From the NCBI RefSeq assembly GCF_964340395.1, contig NC_135555.1, positions 21,773,226-21,837,225 on the forward strand: a DNA stretch of 64,000 nt, read 5' to 3'. Shown piece after piece: positions 13,546-42,545 of the stretch. The translations under genes were made by a program, and so were the position numbers. A model generated the notes under the pieces. That model was not told the origin of the DNA. It did no database searches and saw nothing but the letters and a program-made list of their open reading frames with translations. Position 1 is the stretch's first letter; each line of letters starts with the position of its first letter. The stretch comes from Glandiceps talaboti. Taxonomy: Eukaryota > Hemichordata > Enteropneusta > Spengelidae.

Positions 13546-14105
13546 GAGTTTTGTTGAGACCAACAGGTTTTCATTTTCAAATGTAATTTTCTATAGCATA
13601 CATGTACATGTATTACATATTCTGCCTTCCTAAATCTAATATTATAAATATTCATTGAAATTTCCAAGGTGTATATATTATATTATTGAGTTATATTTTT
13701 CATATTAACTTTTTTACAAACGATGATTTGTGTTTGTACAAATTTCAATAAATTGAATGTTACATGCATATGATTCAATCCATCATTTGGAAATGACAGG
13801 TACAATGTATGTAATAAACTACTGTAGTCCTAGCTGTCATTACACTTTCATATACATGATGTATCACTCTGGGTCGTAGGATTAGTCTGATGATAATGTT
13901 AGCATCAGCATCACTAGCAAATGAAAAAAGAGAGAAAGAGAAAGAGATGAGTCCTAGTTTTAGTATAGTTAACTATGTAAGCTAGTCTAGCAATAGTTTT
14001 ACCATTATTACACCACAAAGAATTAAACCTTGGATATATATTTAAAACGGGTTTGCCTTCCAAAACTCAGTTGTTGAGTAAATATTGTATTATCTGATTT
14101 CACTG

Positions 14106-14665
14106 AAGTTTCAGAGCTCTGGTAACCAGGAGAGGTAGGTGTGGGCTTAATACTAAGGTTTCTAAGCTCTGGTAACAAGGGGAGGTACTTGTAGGTGGCT
14201 ACATGTAGTGGGCTTTACTGTAGGTTTCTGAGCTCTGGTAACAGGGATAGGTATGGGCTAAGGGCTTCACTAAGGTTTCTGAGCTCTGGTAACTGGGGTA
14301 GGTATGGGCTAAGGGCTTCACTGAGGTTTCTGAGCTCTGGTAACAGGGATAGGTATGGGCTAAGGGCTTCACTAAGGTTTCTGAGCTCTGGTAACAGGGA
14401 TAGGTATGGGCTAAGGGCTTTACTGTAGGTTTCTGAGCTCTGGTAACAGGGATAGGTATGGGCTAAGGGCTTCACTAAGGTTTCTGAGCTCTGGTAACAG
14501 GGATAGGTATGGGCTAAGGGCTTCACTAAGGTTTCTGAGCTCTGGTAACTGGGGTAGGTATGGGCTAAGGGCTTCACTAAGGTTTCTGAGCTCTGGTAAC
14601 TGGGGTAGGTATGGGCTTCACTTAGTTTTCTGAGCTCTGATAACAGGGTAGGTATGGGCTAAGGG
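14106..14665. repeat. 51-bp minisatellite, about 11 copies
   Basis: A 51-bp unit with key words GGTTTCTGAGCTCTGGTAAC, GGGATAGGTATGGGCTAAGG and GCTTCACTAA. The first two and the last copies are diverged or length-variant (TTACTGTAGG). The unit length is a multiple of three, so stop-free frames appear on both strands; no coding evidence. Confidence 0.95.
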
Positions 14666-15159
14666 CAGACTAGTATTACATACAAATGTATCGATACAAC
14701 TAGATGTAAGAATGAGTGACAAGGTTTTACAACCCTAATAACAGGTAGGGATACATGTAGATGGAGGCTGTGGTAAAATTTATACTTGATTATACTCACA
14801 GTATGGGGGTTTTCCTGATGAACTTCCATCATGTACATTTTGGAGATTTCCAATATCTATCTTATTAAATTGAGACCTCAGTTGCCAGAGTAGTGACATT
14901 TTCAAGATAATCAAATCGTACTTTTAAAAAACCCATCATATACGTGTGCACTAGTCGTCCTACATAAACATAAACTTAACACCACAATATGAAATCATTC
15001 CATTCATCATTGTCAATGAATAATTATACCAATGATCAGAAAAATATAGAAATTATTTCATTTACGTTTTACACCTTTAAATTTTCCTTGTCTCCTTTTA
15101 ATACATGCATCTATGTATTAATGTTTTCTTTTACTAGTCACAAGATCTTGTACATGTAT

Positions 15160-15220
15160 ACAAACATACATATACATATATGTATATACATATATATATA
15201 TACATGTATATATACATAAA
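15160..15220. repeat. TA/TACA-rich tract with terminal TACATGTATATATACATA
   Basis: Low-complexity tract that ends with the 18-mer TACATGTATATATACATA at 15201-15218. The identical 18-mer recurs at 15301-15318, on the other side of an 82-bp non-repetitive fragment. Confidence 0.85.
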
Positions 15221-15300
15221 AATGAAAGAAGACGAGTCTGATATTACATAGTGGAATTACACTACGGACCGTTTCACCCGAAGGATCGTCAGGTGTAATA
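15219..15300 (-). mobile_element. possible Penelope-like/hammerhead-bearing fragment
   Basis: On the reverse strand, CTGACGA (15292-15286) is followed by a UCC-UUCG-GGU hairpin candidate and then GAAAC (15275-15271). This resembles the CUGANGA...GAAA core of hammerhead ribozymes found in Penelope-like retroelements. Further along, TAGTG and CACTA form a 5-bp stem (about 15264-15249). The fragment lies between identical 18-bp direct repeats next to a long (TA)n tract. The base pair closing stem II (U-U) is not canonical and no cleavage triplet was confirmed, so identity is tentative. Confidence 0.35.
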
Positions 15301-15448
<148 letters not shown>

Positions 15449-15780
15449 GATCAAATTTTATTTTTGAAATTCATCTAGATATTTCAGTTAATATTTTAAC
15501 AAAAGCTTTGCAAGATTTTCTGTAACTTACAGAAATGAACAAATCTATTTGGTAAATAACTGCTTTTCACCAGAAAGATTGAGAAAAATATGTGCATATG
15601 TTCCTGTAAGTAAATTCATGTAAAATAGCATTTTCCAAAAATACATTTGATTTGCAGTTAAAATATTTATAGCATTATTGTTTCATTTGCTGTTAGTAGC
15701 CGAAAAAGATAACAAGAAAATGTATGTATTGAACTTTAGTCAGTGTAGTAGATTGCTAGTCAATATAAAAAATATGTTGT

Positions 15781-16047
15781 GTGCAGTATTCGGTAGCTGC
15801 CATCAATACATGCATAAAATATATTCATGATGATCAGATACTTCTAGAAATGGGAATAACTGATCGAGGTACTGTTACATTAAATGAAGAACCTTGTGTT
15901 CTATTCGGCTTTTTTCAAATTATGGATGAGTTGTTACAGGAAACGACTCCTTTGCAAATTGAAATAATTAAAGGTTGGTATTGTAAATGTCAAGGTGAAT
16001 TCATTTGTTATATTCTATTTGAAATCAAGTATGACGGAAGACTGTAA
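15781..16047 (+). CDS. unrecognised 88-codon ORF, possible exon
   Basis: An 88-residue ORF with more balanced composition than the surrounding ORFs (acidic segments DDQILLEMG and MDELLQE, late Cys residues in WYCKCQGEFIC). It follows an acceptor-like GTGTGCAG at about 15780. I recognise no domain. It could be an exon of an unidentified gene, a fragment of a decayed element, or chance. There is no neighbouring exon to support it. Confidence 0.15.
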   Translation: MQYSVAAINTCIKYIHDDQILLEMGITDRGTVTLNEEPCVLFGFFQIMDELLQETTPLQIEIIKGWYCKCQGEFICYILFEIKYDGRL

Positions 16048-16049
16048 AT

Positions 16050-17520
16050 TTGTGTATTAGCATGTGGATTAGATTGCTGCAGGCTGCACAGTACCTTACA
16101 GCATTCCACACTTTAAACATACCGTACTTGAAATGTGGTAATTTTTGGGTGGGGTGATACATGTATGTGGGCCAAACTGTGGCTTGGAGTTGATGTGACT
16201 GTAGCTGAAATGTGACTGTGTAAAGCTGGTAGAAACAGTCAGTGATTGTAACAGAGGTGACACATAGTAGACCTACATCATGTAGTGTGTGTACATGGTA
16301 TAGTCAATGCATTGTGTGCTGATGACGTCAATACAACTCCTTCACTTTATTATAGTCTATCCAGTTATGCTAATTAGGGACATACAGATTTAACTCTTTG
16401 TTACTCTACCATTCTCCTGTAAAAATATACATTGTTATAGAACAGATCTCGCTGGCTGCTGTACATGTATGTATGGAATGGGTCATTTAGTGTGTGTATG
16501 GAAATAAGGTTTGAATTAAATATCAAGAACAATCTCTCCAGTTATAATAATTAGGACATACCTATTTAACTCTTTGTTACTCTACCATTCTCCTGTAAAT
16601 ATAAAACAGGTCTCACTGGCTAAGTGTACAAATTTATGTGTGTATGAAACAGGTCATTTAGTTAAAAGGAGTGTTGTCCAGTTATAATAATAATTAGGAC
16701 ATGCAGAATTGAATTATAAACCTGTCACTTTATGCAAATCAGAATCCATCACAGAATCACTAAGATAAGCAACATGTTTTATGCATATTAATTATAACAA
16801 TTTACATATAAATGCATAATTCCTTATTTGTATATATACATATATACATTCTTTAATTAAAGTAAGTTTGACTTAAAATAAGGGGCACAAGCTGAGTTTA
16901 CCCTTGTTTGGGCATAATTTATGCTGCATATTTATAAGGTACTCATAGTATTGACACTTGACCACCACTTGTAATTAACTGAACTCAAACCTGATATCAA
17001 GATATAATTGATAACCAGTCTGATGACATAATTTATCACATATCAAAATTGTTCAAGAAATCTCTACTATGTAATCAACCATTTTAATAATGCCAGACAA
17101 TAATTGTAATGTTATAGAAGGCATGCATATGCATCAATATTAAAATCGTTTTGAAATAGTTTAATAAAGGTAAATTAAGTTATGTAAATATTTTCACGTG
17201 AGTAAAAAAGCTTATAAACACAGCCTGTGCCACTGGAAGTTAGTGTTTCACAAAGAACTTTATATCTCAAAACGTAGAATATCTAATTAAAAAACATGTT
17301 CAGATTTTTACATGCATCATACATCCCTTGTTTCTACTTCCTTAAAATTTGTTACGTTTTCTTCCGGTCAGAGATGAAACAGCATATCCATTTGATCTTA
17401 ACTTTGTACAAATATTAATTAAAACATAATTTAATTCAAAATAGAGATTTATTAATTTGAAATTATTCCAGTATGGAAAAAAAGAAAGTGTCGTTACTAT
17501 TTTTTCTGATATTTCATTCT
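16050..17520. other. non-coding stretch, no recognisable gene
   Basis: AT-rich sequence. A segment with TTAACTCTTTGTTACTCTAC and CATTCTCCTGTAAA is present twice (16389-16422 and 16567-16600), indicating a local duplication of about 178 bp. A perfect CRE lies at 16323-16330. Confidence 0.6.
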
Positions 17521-17528
17521 GTTTACAG

Positions 17529-17576
17529 CTGCCAAAAGTCAGGGAAGGTTGTTGAGCAATCATCATCGCAGCAAGA
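17529..17576 (+). other. candidate short exon (48 bp) of unknown gene
   Basis: A pyrimidine-rich acceptor (ATTTCATTCTGTTTACAG) precedes 48 bp of less AT-rich sequence ending GCAGCAAGA before GTAAGTTA, a near-consensus donor. In one frame it reads without stop (CQKSGKVVEQSSSQQ). It could be a 5' non-coding exon of the NACHT/WD40 gene 7 kb downstream, whose first coding exon starts right after an acceptor. Transcript data would be needed. Confidence 0.25.
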
Positions 17577-17639
17577 GTAAGTTACTCATTTTAATCCATT
17601 AATCCGTTAACATCACCATTTCACCATATTAAATCCATA

Positions 17640-18050
17640 ATCATCACTCTCAATCAATATGCAAATAAGTTGATTTTTATGCATTTCACATGTGTCAATC
17701 AATATGCAAATACATTGTTTTCTGCATTTCACACGTGTCAATCAATATGCAAATAAGTTGATTTTTATGCATTTCACACGTGTCAATCAATATGCAAATA
17801 CATTGTTTTCTGCATTTCACACGTGTCAATCAATATGCAAATAAGTTGATTTTTATGCATTTCACACGTGTCAATCAATATGCAAATACATTGTTTTCTG
17901 CATTTCACACGTGTCAATCAATATGCAAATAAGTTGTTTTTTATGCATTTCACACATGTCAATCAATATGCAAATATGTTTTGTGCATTTCACACATGCC
18001 ATGGCCAATCAATATGCAAATAAGTTGTTTTATGCATTTCACATGTGTCT
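17640..18050. repeat. 43/45-bp alternating minisatellite containing POU octamers
   Basis: About nine to ten copies of a unit built from GTCAATCAATATGCAAAT and a TGCATTTCACACGTG block. Two spacer types alternate (AAGTTGATTTTTA and ACATTGTTTTC), giving an 88-bp dimer. Each unit contains ATGCAAAT, the exact POU/Oct octamer. The last copies (after 17940) are degraded. Confidence 0.93.
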
Positions 18051-18059
18051 ATCAAATGT

Positions 18060-18970
18060 AAATACATTCTACATTTCATAATCCGTGTTCATCAAATACA
18101 AATAAATTGTTTGGTTATTATATTATTATTACATATGTACCAGGTACATGTATACTTCCTGCATATTCACTTATATATAATGCTTTTGTTATTTGCACTG
18201 CAGTGCAATGCCAAACTAATTATTGCATACCTTTATGCAAATCATAAGCACATCAATGTCGTAGACAACTTGTTTGTTCTTCGCACACGAAATTGCAGTG
18301 ATTGCACAATAATTGACAGGATGTTTTCAAGAAATTTTGCTGTTTCAGATAAACTTATGACTTATTTTAAACAGTGCACCCTCTAATGATAACCAAATTT
18401 TGTTGAACATTGTGAGTCAAAATGAGACCTTAAGTTATTTAAAAATAATAGATCCTCATCATAATCCATGAGTGCCAGTGTTGGTAGGGTTTACAATGTA
18501 CAAATGTACATGTATACCCTTGGAATATTTTAAAATCTGTTAGTTCTGAGGTATCACCATGCCACATAGATAGTTTCATTGTCTGGAATTTCAGTATAGT
18601 TCAGTGTGAGCATGATTGATGGACAAATTAATTAATGTCTGGTCTGTGAGGCCACAGCCATATAATGACTAGAGTTATGTGTTCCCAGATGTGTGTAGCA
18701 AGGGGAACAATTGTACCACTGTACACATTATATTTGATACGTAGTGTGTATTGAATTATAATGTGAGAGCTTAATTATTGTAATTTGACTCAAGTTGTAT
18801 TTAATACCTGTTAATCTACTTATTTGTGTAATTCTGAGAAATCTACAAGTTAAAATGGAAATATCAAGTGTTTTATCACGGTTTTTAGATCCTGGTAATA
18901 AAGAGGGGCAAAAAGTTTATAAATCTAAGAGTTTCCTATAAATTAATTGTAATCTGATGTAGATTTTCAA
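18060..18970. other. non-coding stretch, no recognisable gene
   Basis: AT-rich unique sequence with random short ORFs; nothing recognised. Confidence 0.55.
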
Positions 18971-18984
18971 ACCCTGGTTTGTGG

Positions 18985-19262
18985 GAGAGGAGAGGAAGGG
19001 AGGTTCTGTTGGGGCAGGCAGGGGAGGAAGGAAGGGTAGGGAGGTTCTGTTGGGGGAAGAAGGGAAGAACTTTCTGTTGGGGAAGAAGGGAAGGAAGTTT
19101 CTGTTGGGGAAGAAGGGAAGGGAGTTTCTGTTGGGGAAGAAGGGAAGGGGGATTCTTTTTGGGAAAGGATGGAGCGGGAGGTTCTGTTGGGGGAGGAAGG
19201 GAAGGAAGGAAGTGCTGTGTGGAAAGGGATGTGAGGTTCTTTTGGGGAGGGAGGTTCTGGTG
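18985..19262. repeat. G/A-rich 27-bp minisatellite
   Basis: A variable repeat with a core of about 27 bp (GTTGGGGAAGAAGGGAAGG then AGTTTCT). The forward strand is strongly purine-rich with many GGG/GGGG runs, so it could form G-quadruplex or triplex structures. Stop-free frames on both strands follow from the unit length. Confidence 0.9.
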
Positions 19263-20029
19263 AAATGCATATTTTTTGCAATATTATATCCTAAATTTTG
19301 TGGTTATCCTGGTAAACCATGTTGTGAACTAGACACTAGATTTTGTTTACTTGTACTGCATTTAATACCCAAAACAAAAATACTGATATAGTTGGCCTGT
19401 AGGTTTATGATAATACAGGGTGCTGTTTTAAATAATGTATTGCGTTTGCTATGGTGTACAGGTATAAACCTGGGATCTTACATTTATACTGTGAAGTATA
19501 GTATTGTATTATCTGTGCTTTAATTTTCCTTGAAAATACAAGTCTGCTGTTCTAGCCAGATCCTGTTTTTTGCTGATTTTAAGGAAAGTAAATGTATGTA
19601 TGGAAACAATAAATTACAAGTTTTACATTAATACCACTGATAACATTGCAGCTGAAAAATGTACAAGTTAAAATAGTGTGAATACATTTTTTTTAGGTTG
19701 ATTGAGATGACATTGAGATGACATTCTGTTTTAGTTTAACTAGCTTCTCTTATACATGTATTGGATTTCAAGAATAAGGGCTATGTGTTAGCAACTATAT
19801 AATGTTCATCTCTACATGCCATCAGATTATCAGCTGTACAATGTAGGTTATCAGTGTATGATAAATGTAAGACAAAGTTGAACACACTGTCACTCAGAAA
19901 TACAATATACATGTCAACCGAAACTGAAACAGAAAGAGAAATAGTTATACTAATTACTTGTTGCATTATGACACATGTACTGTCAAATCCTACAAAAATG
20001 TTACTTACTAACATGAGTGCCTGACTACA

Positions 20030-20425
20030 AAAATATTACTTACTATTAAACATTGCTACATTTTAGTGTCTGGCTGTACAAATATCTTACTACATGTAAC
20101 AAAAAATCAAAATGTATAATTGGTACATTTTAGTGTCTGGCTGTACAAAAAAATCAAAATGTATAATTGCTACATTTTAGTGTCTGGCTGTACAAAAAAA
20201 TCAAAATGTATAATTGCTACATTTTAGTGTCTGGCCCTACAAAGATCAAAATGTATGATTGTTACATTTTAGTGTCTGGCCGTACAAAAATCAAAGTATA
20301 TTGTTACATTTTAGTGTCTGGCTGTACAAAAATCCTATTACCATTGCTACATTTTAGTGTCTGACTATAAGAATCTAAATTGGTACATTTTAGTGTCTGG
20401 CTCTACAAAAATCTAAATCTAATTG
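20030..20425. repeat. about 47-bp degenerate tandem repeat
   Basis: Eight or so copies share TACATTTTAGTGTCTGGC followed by TGTACAAAAAAATCAAAATG. Copies vary in length by small indels, and the first and last are decayed. Confidence 0.9.
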
Positions 20426-20429
20426 TTAC

Positions 20430-22640
20430 AATTTGATTTTGAAGTAGATACACCTTCTCTTACTACATGTATGCCAAAATGAACCTTATGAAAAACTGTT
20501 CAGATTTGCACATTTCTATGTCTGTACTAGCTACACCTTTGATTTTGTATAAATTGTTTGCTCGCGTCCCAATAAAAGCTGCAGTGAATTCAAAAATAAA
20601 TTACAAGTTAACTGTCTACTGTTCACTCATTGTTTTCATGTCGGCGTCAGTCATAAAACCATCTTTATGTTGCTTTGAGAAAAGAACAAAAAATGTTAAT
20701 TTTAACAATGCAGTGTCAATATCATGCTTCAGTAGCTATACAGTGTTACAATAAACATAAAAAAGTCGCATGAAAAGGCAAGACGGACAAAGATCCCTTG
20801 TTCTGTTCTGATAAAAAGTGAATTTGGGTGACAAAACGATTTGACAGTCCAACAAGGTAATATATCGTAGTTTCTGACAAGCCAGTACAGCCTGAAACAT
20901 GTCACGCCAGAAAATCCCTTATGAAGAAAGAAGTCGTAATAGGTTGCCATGACAACATTGTCATCATCACTTTGCCCCTTACATGTACATTTAGATTTTG
21001 CAAAGAAATAAGATGCTCATTCTTAAGGTCCGTTTTGCTTCAAAGACCGTAACAAAAGGATGGGCCTTTAAAAAATCATTAGGGGCACAGAAGATATAAA
21101 ACATGATAATACAAGCCACACTAAAAACGGAGCCAAAGAAAAATTAAACGTCTTTGTTTTCTCCCAGTGAAGAATGAGATACGAAGCAAGGGTTTGACGT
21201 CAGTAGTTGTTCTGTTGCTAAGCAACCAATGACTCTGTTGTAAATAGTGTAATCACTACAACCTTTTCCCAGCACACTGTTTTCACAAGAAGAATCAAAT
21301 TTAAATTCTGCCAAAATTGAAGGGCACATCGTAAAATGCTTCAAATTTACAATAAAATCAGGGCGTGGCATATTTAATCGGAGAAATAAAGAAGTGATTT
21401 TTCATCCATGATTAAGTCAGAGTAGAAATTCATTTAAAATTGTTGAAACTTTGGAGATTTTTTCCCCTTCTGCTTTAAAAGCTTTGTCTTTATTCAATCC
21501 AGGGTAATATACTAATATGATGAGTGACTCTGTTTAAATATATTCACAGAATATAAAATATACCGATCAGCTCAGATTAGTCAGAATTCTGTCAGTGTTT
21601 GTGTTTGATGTTAATGGTACTAAAGTATATTATTTCCGTACATTTGAATTTATATTTGAAAAGTATGAATTTTGAAATGATCTCTTAATCCTCTTTCTAC
21701 CAGAAAGGTACTTGTTTGTGCACAAAAAATACAAGTTTAACATTTGTTGAAAAATATCTCGTATTTTTAGCTTTTTATTTGAAGTCGCACTTGAAGATTT
21801 CACCCAAGTCTGTATTTTACAAAGTAAAATGGACCTCAACATCAATTTCTTTTCAATATTTTCATATTCATGTAATCAAAATTATTTGCATATGATTTAA
21901 ATTAAGTGTGTATTTATATATATATATATATTATACATTTTGTCATACTGTGAGAATGAATTATCATGAACTCTAGGTTCATAGTTACTAATGACGATTA
22001 AACTCGTCAAAACATTTCTATGAAGCAAATTCTAAATTATCACTAATGTCTTGTCAGTATTGTGACAGTAGCCCATTGTAGTATACCCAGACAGTGTTGA
22101 CAAGAAGTCGCAAATTTTGGATTTGCTTTCTAAGAAATAAATTAAACTCTGTGAGTAGAAATTTTAATTAGTTATTTTATGGACTGCCTCACATTCACAA
22201 TATAGTAACATCTGATGTTATAACATGCAAATTTGTGGAAAGATTGTAACCAGCAACATCATAGTGTCCGAGAATTCATTTCATTTTTATATGTATTTTC
22301 CTGTATTAAGCCTTGTATTTCTTCTAAACTACTATAAAACTGAAAAAAAAAAATGTGTTTTGAATTTCATTTCCAACTGAAATATGGAAAATTCCATGTG
22401 CAATAGTGCAGGCATAATTAGGAATATAAGAAAGTGTGTGTGTGTGTTACCTGGATAAATTGAAAGAACCCTGGTTGAAGTGTGTGTCCCTAGAGAATGA
22501 ATGACGTCAAACCTGACTCACTGCAGACGGGATGTCAATTACAATATTGTGTCAGAACTGTATATCTGTCAATGCTTCCCTGGAGAGAACTGCTTTTGTA
22601 CTGCTGCAAACTGTCTCAAGTACGGTATAAAACTGTATCT
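20430..22640. other. non-coding stretch with a regulatory-like motif cluster
   Basis: No exon is recognised. Contents: X-box-like GTTGCCATGACAAC (20943-20956); CRE, X-box and CCAAT motifs (21195-21231); a short TA run (about 21915-21931); and another CRE at 22502-22509. Confidence 0.55.
21195..21231. promoter_or_regulatory. CRE / X-box / CCAAT cluster
   Basis: Within 37 bp lie a perfect CRE (TGACGTCA, 21195-21202), a perfect palindromic RFX X-box (GTTGCTAAGCAAC, 21214-21226) and an overlapping CCAAT box (AACCAATGA, 21224-21232). CREB/ATF, RFX and NF-Y are the known binders of these three motifs. No gene start is recognised beside it; it may mark an unannotated promoter. Confidence 0.45.
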
Positions 22641-23420
22641 TGCATTATACATGTATTGAGATGGTGAATTTCAGTCAAAATATCAAGAAAATTTCAGTCT
22701 TCTTGGCACATTTTAAATACTTTATTCAAGTGTGTGTGTATATTGTACATGTACTGTAATTGTGTGTTGTTGAAATGCATTACATGTATGTTGAGATTTT
22801 AAAATTTCATTGAAAAATTGAGAGGAAATTTTGATCTTCATGTCACAATATTAGATATTGTGAACCTGTGTACATGTAAGCATGTGTTGTTGCATAGTGT
22901 CTCCAAGTATTGAACCATGCATTATGCTGAGATGGTAAATTTAGTGAAAATTTCGAGAAAATTTCTATCTTTTTTCATAGTCTGTTTACTGCTGCAAACT
23001 TTCTTTAAAAAATATCAAAAGTTACCTTGCATTATGCTGAGATGGTAAATTTTAGTGAAAATACAGAGAAATTGTTGTATTCTATTTATTGCCTTTGTAC
23101 TGCTTTCCCCTGTCATCACAAAAACCTGTACCATGCATTATGTCAAGTATTTTTTTTACCATACATTAAGCTGAGGTGGTAAATTTTAAAGGAAATTTAG
23201 AGAAAAGTTTGATTTTCTTGTATATACACATTGTTGTAAACTGCCAAGTATTCTCAAAATATGCCATGCATTATGCAGAATGTCAAAATTTTAGACAAAA
23301 TTTAGATCTGTCTGTTGACTCGACCTGACTGTGTCTCAAGTATCTAATACTATAGTACTTGGCTATACCATGCATTATACTGAGATGTTGAAATTTCAGT
23401 GAAAATTTTACAGGGTTTTT
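22640..23420. repeat. highly degenerate tandem repeat
   Basis: Seven or so diverged copies of a module containing CCATGCATTATGCTGAGATG and GTAAATTTTAGTGAAAAT, then AGAGAAAATTT and a T-rich segment with TACTGC. Starts are near 22640, 22775, 22915, 23027, 23125, 23262 and 23362. Spacing varies (roughly 100-140 bp), so it is an old array. Confidence 0.7.
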
Positions 23421-24332
23421 GTGTAAATAATTTAAAACACATGAATCATAAAACATGTGTAAAGTGAGATAATATCTTTGTTGAAAAATCTACGGTGGAA
23501 ACTCACCCATATATCACTTTGCTTTGTAATAAAAAAAATATTTTTGAGTAATTTTGTTTGACTTGTGTATATCAATGTCATCAACAACATGTTCTACGGC
23601 ATGCTGTGAAATTTAGAGAAAATTTATGAAAAATAATAATGTGATCTTTGTGTGGCTTTGAAATACTGTAAACCTACTATATCAAATACAGATACATTAA
23701 AGTGTGTGTGAGACACACCCATAATTGATATATACCCGTATCCTTTATCTTATTTGTAATAAAGAACCACTTTGATAATTTGGTTTGTCAGGTTTTGGTA
23801 TAAATGTCATTCAGTCATGAATACCAAGGTGTGGAAAATTAGGTTGAAAACATAACTGTATTGATAGATTTACAATGTTTCATGTACATTAATTGGTCTA
23901 GTTCTTATACAGTATTATTACCATTTACTACACTGGCATCCAGACTACAAACAGTAACATGTAGTGATGTACATGTACATGTGCATAGGCATTGCATCGC
24001 CACAATTGCACTACCCACATATTTTTCTTGATATCTTTTTCAAAAGTGCAACAAGTAAATTTGCATATGCATGTATGATACAGTGGCAGTTTTGAGCTTT
24101 TATACATGGACATGCCTTGTACTGTATGTATATTGTATATAGCTTAAATTTTGCATATTTTGAACTACCTGGGATGTATGTAAAAAGATGGATTGGGGTG
24201 AATGTGTGATAGAACTCTCAATTACAAACAATATGAATATTGATGAACTTGAAATGGAACTTGTTTAATACATATATAAAAATCTGGATTGTCATGAAAT
24301 CAGAGAAAAGAATCCACCATTCTTTATTATGG

Positions 24333-24512
24333 CCTCTTAGGAAAACCCTTCTCTAAAACATTCTGTTTAGGGAAACACTTCTCCAAGGCCCTCTTTTTAG
24401 GGAAACCTTCCTCTAAGACCCACTTTTTAGGGAAACCCTTCTCCAAAGCCCTCTTTTTAGGGAAACCTTCCTCTAAGACCGTCTTTTTAGGGAAATCGTT
24501 TTCCAAGACCTT
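24333..24512. repeat. 30-bp minisatellite, 6 copies, upstream of the NACHT/WD40 gene
   Basis: A 30-bp unit with TTTTTAGGGAAACCCTTCTC and CAAAGCCCTC recurs six times, ending about 120 bp before the first coding ATG. The antisense ORF (GFPKKRALEK period) is a by-product of the unit length. Confidence 0.93.
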
Positions 24513-24636
24513 CCACATGTATTACAGCAGGGTGCAGTCCTTCCAGGGTAAAAGTGGGACTGTATCCTGCTGTACTCGTAAATCATTTCTGCTACATCTT
24601 CCATTATCTCACAAAACTCTTCTTATTTCTTGCAGT

Positions 24637-41668
<17,032 letters not shown>

Positions 41669-41989
41669 GACAATGACAGAGATTTAAACTGATCTATTAA
41701 TAGAACAGTACAATGTATAGTGTACAGTCAATATTGAAAACAAACCTCTCCTAGGTCGTACTGTTTTACAATCTGATTGTGTTTCCCTATAGATGTCTGT
41801 CAACCAAAGTATGCTGGCTTAGTGAGAAAACAGTGACTCGTGTCTGTACAACTGAAATATATATTTAAAAAAAAAGTAACGAAAAAAGAAACAAAGACTT
41901 CTTATTTACATGTTTGTGTATCAAACTTGCTGCACTCCAACTTAACACCATCCCTTGTATCGCTTGTGTTGATGTAATGCTGAGTTTCA

Positions 41990-42545
41990 AAAAAATGGCT
42001 GCATCCAATATGGCTGTCACTGACAATCCAAAATGGCTGCATTCAAGATGGCCGCTGATATTCCAAGATGGATGCTGATAAACCAACATTGTTGCATCCG
42101 AGAAGGCCACCACTGACTAGCCAATACGGCTTCATTCAAGATTCTTCTGCTCAAAAACTTATCTGCTGGCCAAAAGAGTTTGGGGGAAACTCTCTGAGCC
42201 AAGGTGGTTAAATATCAACAATAGTGCACCAGCAGGATAATAACATAGACCAGAATACCAGAATGTATTGCCTAACTATGTGATTTTAGTAGGCAACAAG
42301 AAACGTGTAATATCTAAGTCATATCACTCTATCATAATATCTTTTAGCTATCTTGGCTCAGAGGTATTTAGGTAGCATTTCTCCAGACTTTTGGCTGCTG
42401 ATATAGCATGCACAGTAGAGGATCGAGTAACTGAAACCATATCTAACATGGCTGCATTTAATATGGCCACCACTGGCTGAGTTCACATGCTGACATCCAC
42501 TATGGCCACCATTGACCATCCAAGATGGCTGCCAAGACCTGGCTG
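41990..42545. repeat. degenerate ATGGCTGC-rich repeat (YY1-like words)
   Basis: Two blocks (about 41993-42140 and 42445-42545) contain roughly ten copies of a short, degenerate repeat built on CCAAGATGGCTGC / TTCAAGATGGCCGCTGAT. CAAGATGGC is also the YY1 core. It falls in the probable 3' UTR or flank of the NACHT/WD40 gene. Confidence 0.7.

Noticed and set aside
24327-24518. Antisense 63-codon ORF with a GFPKKRALEK period
   Set aside because: Created by the 30-bp minisatellite in front of the NACHT/WD40 gene.
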